NCBI GenBank assembly: GCA_016840025.1
Contig: JAEOTF010000295.1
Location: 1-27,946 of the forward strand
Source of the DNA: Candidatus Hodarchaeota archaeon
GTDB lineage: Archaea > Asgardarchaeota > Heimdallarchaeia > Hodarchaeales > YT1-039
Length of the DNA: 27,946 nucleotides
Direction: 5' to 3'
Shown: positions 25,319 to 27,946 of the stretch, one piece after another
Numbering within the stretch: the first letter of the stretch is position 1
Layout: the number at the start of each line of letters is the position of its first letter
The notes under the pieces: generated by a model
Told to the model about the DNA's origin: nothing
The model's database searches: none
What the model saw: the letters and a program-made list of their open reading frames with translations, nothing else
Made by a program: the position numbers and the translations under genes

Positions 25319-25777
25319 TTATTCAAAATTCAGCCTATTAAGCTCAATTTTTATTCTATCTTTCCATATATTTAATTTCGGCGATAATTCCTTTATATCT
25401 TCGTGTTTTAAGGTTATTTTCTCTTTTTTTCGGGTTTTAATCTTGGTTTTTAATTTTGTAAGTAACAATTCCTCTTGTTTTTTCTCTTCCTCGAGCTTGA
25501 TCCCATATTTTTCTGTAAGTTGATTGGAAAACAATTCAATGTCTTTTTGAGTTTCCTTTGAAATATCGAGGTACGCTAATCCTTCATTAACTTCCTTCAG
25601 TTGTTCAAGAACCAATAGAACTTTTATTTTAACAAATTTTCGAAGGACAGAATAAGCTTCTTGCCTTTCTGAAAGATTAGCTACTTCAATACTTTTTGAA
25701 AAGTCCCCTAGTATGCAACCAAGATTGAAAATGACTTCTAAAGATCGTGTTTTTTCCAACAGACTCATACTTAACAT
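25319..25777 (-). CDS. Unrecognised helical/coiled-coil protein
   Basis: A 152-residue, mostly helical, highly charged protein from ATG 25777. An N-terminal hydrophobic-amphipathic portion (EVIFNLGCILGDFSKSIEVA) is followed by a long Lys/Glu-rich coiled-coil-like region (about 80-130, including KLEEEKKQEELLLTKLKTKI). No catalytic motif is visible. It is the first gene of a probable two-gene minus-strand operon with the methyltransferase-like protein downstream (31-base gap). It is divergent from the membrane-protein operon at 25914, with 136 bases of promoter region between. Confidence 0.6.
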   Translation of the reverse strand: MLSMSLLEKTRSLEVIFNLGCILGDFSKSIEVANLSERQEAYSVLRKFVKIKVLLVLEQLKEVNEGLAYLDISKETQKDIELFSNQLTEKYGIKLEEEKKQEELLLTKLKTKIKTRKKEKITLKHEDIKELSPKLNIWKDRIKIELNRLNFE

Positions 25778-25837
25778 TTAATTTAGACTATTTTGAGTTT
25801 AACTTCATTAGCTAGTTTGATATTAATACGAAAATTT

Positions 25838-25851
25838 TGAATATATTATAG
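25838..25851 (+). promoter_or_regulatory. Candidate archaeal TATA box
   Basis: TGAATATATTATAG, an AT-rich TATA-like element about 65 bases before ATG 25914, preceded by a purine-rich BRE-like AAAA stretch. It would give a leader of roughly 40 bases. It is assigned by sequence resemblance only. Confidence 0.35.
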
Positions 25852-25913
25852 TTAAAACAGTAGTATTGAAGTTATTTAGCAATTATTTTTAATTAAAGAA
25901 GGAGAAAAAAGCA

Positions 25914-27266
25914 ATGTCATATGTAGAACGAGCATTCTATGATTATTTCATTAACACAATGACTGCAGGGGTTAAAACTCTCTTCTCACGCCGTTTTATC
26001 TTTTATACTATACTTCTATTCATATTTATTGCAGGAAGCACAGGAGCAGCTATCCTCTATGAAAGAGAAAGCGGAATAATGGATGAAGAACTGTTATTAA
26101 CAATTTATGCAGCTGAAATGAGTCTTGCATTAGGATTAATATTTTCTGGAATTATTGCAAAACAAATCAAGTTTTATATCGGAAAATGGTTAGCAACACT
26201 CGTATTTACAGGCGTTATTTTTGTTATATTCATGTTTGATAAGGAACTCAAAAAAGATCTTCTAGAATGGACTCCTTTGATTTGCTTAGGAATATGGGCA
26301 TTTGTGGGGGTAATTGCATCTTATGTATTTTCTAAAAATCTATTTGCATCGAAAACTACTGGTTCCATCCTTTTTTTGGGAAAACCATCTGGGTCACGTT
26401 CAGCAATATTCATAGGGCCCATAATCATACTCATAATTGGAAGTGCACTTTTTAGTATTCTCCTTCTTCAAAAAGAAGAAATTTTGACAGGTCTTTTAAT
26501 GGTTCTGTCTTCTTTCTTAATCATGTTAGTCGCTTTTGGACTATTTTTTGAAGATGATGTCTTTAATACAATCTTATCGTTTTTCTTCATTTTTAACCTC
26601 CCTCATCTGATTTTCCTTGGTTATTTACTCTATAACGGAGAAGTATCGAATGCTTCTTCTTTTTCATTCGTATTATTAGCAATTACATTTCTATATTCAA
26701 TCCAAGGAGTGTCGAAGAAAGCGAAAAAAGCAGATAAAATAGCTAAGAAAGTTGAAACTAAGGAAGAAGATGAAGAAAAAGGATGGCTAGATAAAATTAT
26801 GGGGTGGTTAGGAGGGGAGGGGATGGTATTGCCCATTATTGGGTTTGCTATGGGGTACCATGTTATTCAACTTGAAATTCTTACAAAAACCGTAATTGGA
26901 AGTGCAACAACTGATCTGATTGGGGATAGAACTGTTCCTTTTGTCTATCACTCGCTCTGTATTGTCCTAGCTTCAATCTTAATCTTCTTGGTACCGCTTC
27001 TTTATCTCTTTTCTTCTCGCTTCCGAGGTTATACATCACCGTCTCTCTGGCGATTTGATTGGTTACCACCGTACGAAGAACTGAAAGACTTTTTTGAAAG
27101 AGCAAAAGCAGGTGAAGTCAATTGGAAACGATTAACTGCATCCATTGCCGCTAAAACCGCTAAGAAAAGTATGAAAAAAGCACAGAATAGAGTTCTTAGC
27201 TTTTTAGGAATCCGTCGTAAAAAGAAAGAGAGATGGATACAGCCAGAGGAGCCTCGTAAGAAGTGA
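25914..27266 (+). CDS. Multi-pass membrane protein of unknown function
   Basis: A 450-residue protein. The ATG at 25914 has an excellent ribosome site, GAAGGAG (25898-25904). Hydrophobic segments appear at about residues 28-50, 62-84, 93-110, 119-140, 167-187, 192-214, 220-243, 248-264, 302-320 and 345-367, giving about ten helices. A cytoplasmic Lys-rich loop (265-295: KKAKKADKIAKK and an EEDEEK acidic run) lies between helices 8 and 9. The C-terminal tail is basic and cytoplasmic (about 400-450, ending RRKKKERWIQPEEPRKK). No transporter signature is recognised. The stop overlaps the start of the LOG-like gene by 4 bases (GTGA), so the two are translationally coupled. Function cannot be assigned. 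Confidence 0.8.
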   Translation: MSYVERAFYDYFINTMTAGVKTLFSRRFIFYTILLFIFIAGSTGAAILYERESGIMDEELLLTIYAAEMSLALGLIFSGIIAKQIKFYIGKWLATLVFTGVIFVIFMFDKELKKDLLEWTPLICLGIWAFVGVIASYVFSKNLFASKTTGSILFLGKPSGSRSAIFIGPIIILIIGSALFSILLLQKEEILTGLLMVLSSFLIMLVAFGLFFEDDVFNTILSFFFIFNLPHLIFLGYLLYNGEVSNASSFSFVLLAITFLYSIQGVSKKAKKADKIAKKVETKEEDEEKGWLDKIMGWLGGEGMVLPIIGFAMGYHVIQLEILTKTVIGSATTDLIGDRTVPFVYHSLCIVLASILIFLVPLLYLFSSRFRGYTSPSLWRFDWLPPYEELKDFFERAKAGEVNWKRLTASIAAKTAKKSMKKAQNRVLSFLGIRRKKKERWIQPEEPRKK

Positions 27267-27850
27267 CTGCAACGATTGGTAAATCTGATTCAGAAAAAAG
27301 AATTCAAATAGGTGTTATTGGTAGTAGAAATTTAGATATAGCAAATAATGACCTTCACAGAGAATGTTATGAAATTGCGAAAAGAGTAGGAGAGCTCCTC
27401 GCAGAAAAGGGGGTTATTGTGATTAACGGAGGAATGGGAGGAGTTATGGAAGCTGTTTCAATGGGAGTGAGAAATGGTAAGGGCATTACAGTTGGACTTA
27501 TTCCAAGTGAAAGTAAGGATGAAGGAAATGCAGCATTAACAGCTCGGATTGCTACAGGTATGACAAAAGAAGAACGAAGAGCTCTCGTTGTAAAATCGTC
27601 AGATGCGATTATTACTATCTCTGGAGAGGAGGGTACGAAAGAAGAAGCACGACTTGCGCAAAAAAATGGAATTCCTGTTGTTACCATTCCTAGCACTGGA
27701 GGAACAGCTAAAGAACTTTCTGAGAGTGAGGAGTTTTTGCAAAGCATTGAGATTGCAGAATCTCCTCAAGAAGCAGTAGAGTTGGCATTAGCAGCCGCGA
27801 AGCTAAGTTTTCAAATAAATGATAGAGAGCATTTATCGGATTTACGCTAA
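27263..27850 (+). CDS. LOG-like/TIGR00725 nucleotide-binding protein
   Basis: A 195-residue Rossmann-fold protein of the SLOG/LOG superfamily (TIGR00725-like). It opens with IGVIGSRN (16-23). The glycine-rich loop INGGMGGVMEAVSMG (54-68) and a distal nucleotide loop ISGEEGTKEEA (119-129) follow, the counterpart of the PGGxGTxxE motif. These proteins bind nucleotides or cleave nucleoside monophosphates (LOG phosphoribohydrolases), but TIGR00725 members lack assigned activity. Here the canonical PGG is SGE and the usual MxxRN reads MTKEERRALV, so activity is uncertain. It starts GTG 27263 within a 4-base overlap with the membrane gene; GAGGAG lies about 11 bases upstream. The coupling suggests a nucleotide-sensing role for the membrane partner (inference). 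Confidence 0.85.
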   Translation: MTATIGKSDSEKRIQIGVIGSRNLDIANNDLHRECYEIAKRVGELLAEKGVIVINGGMGGVMEAVSMGVRNGKGITVGLIPSESKDEGNAALTARIATGMTKEERRALVVKSSDAIITISGEEGTKEEARLAQKNGIPVVTIPSTGGTAKELSESEEFLQSIEIAESPQEAVELALAAAKLSFQINDREHLSDLR

Positions 27851-27865
27851 TTACAGCGACTACAG

Positions 27866-27946
27866 CTACAAAGCACCAAATGCTTGAACCCAATATTTGA
27901 TTCCATACACCACTGCAAAGAACTCGGATCGGAATGAATCAAAATC
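27866..27946 (-). CDS. Possible C-terminus of a gene entering from the right
   Basis: One minus-strand frame stays open from the window edge to TAG at 27866, giving 26 residues ending YGIKYWVQAFGAL. It would be convergent with the LOG-like gene, 15 bases away. The stretch is too short to judge, and chance openness is quite possible. Confidence 0.25.
   Translation of the reverse strand, partial: DFDSFRSEFFAVVYGIKYWVQAFGAL

Noticed and set aside
27866..27946. Resemblance of the right-edge peptide to retroelement RNase H (EFFAVVYGIKYW)
   Set aside because: Only 26 residues are visible and the match is short enough to be chance.
1..27946. CRISPR array
   Set aside because: No regularly spaced direct repeats were seen anywhere in the window.

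Overview
The window is AT-rich and gene-dense. Shine-Dalgarno-like sites occur, and GTG and TTG starts are common. The gene content (a two-FtsX lipoprotein-export-type ABC transporter, pyruvate phosphate dikinase, a cyclophilin-like TM1367-family protein, a membrane-anchored winged-helix/RING-like protein, many small zinc proteins and one AbrB-type domain) suggests an archaeon. An Asgard lineage, Heimdallarchaeia-like, is my best guess, but this is inference from gene style: no rRNA or other phylogenetic marker is present.

Layout. 1-1173 (minus) holds a truncated small membrane protein and an unrecognised helical protein. 1285-5773 (plus) is a three-gene ABC exporter operon: a 10-TM permease and two LolD/MacB-type ATPases, the first carrying an extra C-terminal AbrB-like domain. 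5840-8536 (minus) is pyruvate phosphate dikinase. 8537-9266 is a decayed region with a broken IS607-type serine recombinase. 9267-14803 (plus) carries a starch/glycogen-synthase-like glycosyltransferase, an Eco57I/TaqI-type adenine-N6 DNA methyltransferase without an obvious nuclease, and a 557-aa protein with an N-terminal membrane anchor, winged-helix-like repeats, a zinc ribbon and a C4C4 RING-like end. 14821-16542 contains small proteins, including a 49-aa zinc ribbon. A 55-aa single-pass membrane protein lies at 16858-17025.

17095-18790 is an ISC/IS200-IS605-type element. It carries an iscB gene (minus) broken by one frameshift, an upstream omega-RNA (HEARO) region with clear hairpins, and palindromes at both ends. 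It sits directly downstream of a gene for a double SWIM-zinc-finger protein (18814-20196).

20573-27850 holds an extended SDR reductase, a TIM-barrel isomerase-like protein followed by a GNAT protein, a degenerate RsbT/GHKL-like protein, a two-gene minus operon (unknown helical protein and a methyltransferase-like protein), and a plus operon of a multi-pass membrane protein overlapping a LOG-like (TIGR00725) protein.

Points most worth a second look: the winged-helix/RING-like membrane protein, the ABC-AbrB fusion, and the broken iscB with its omega-RNA, whose end hairpin and RNA hairpin share bases. No CRISPR array, rRNA or convincing tRNA was seen.
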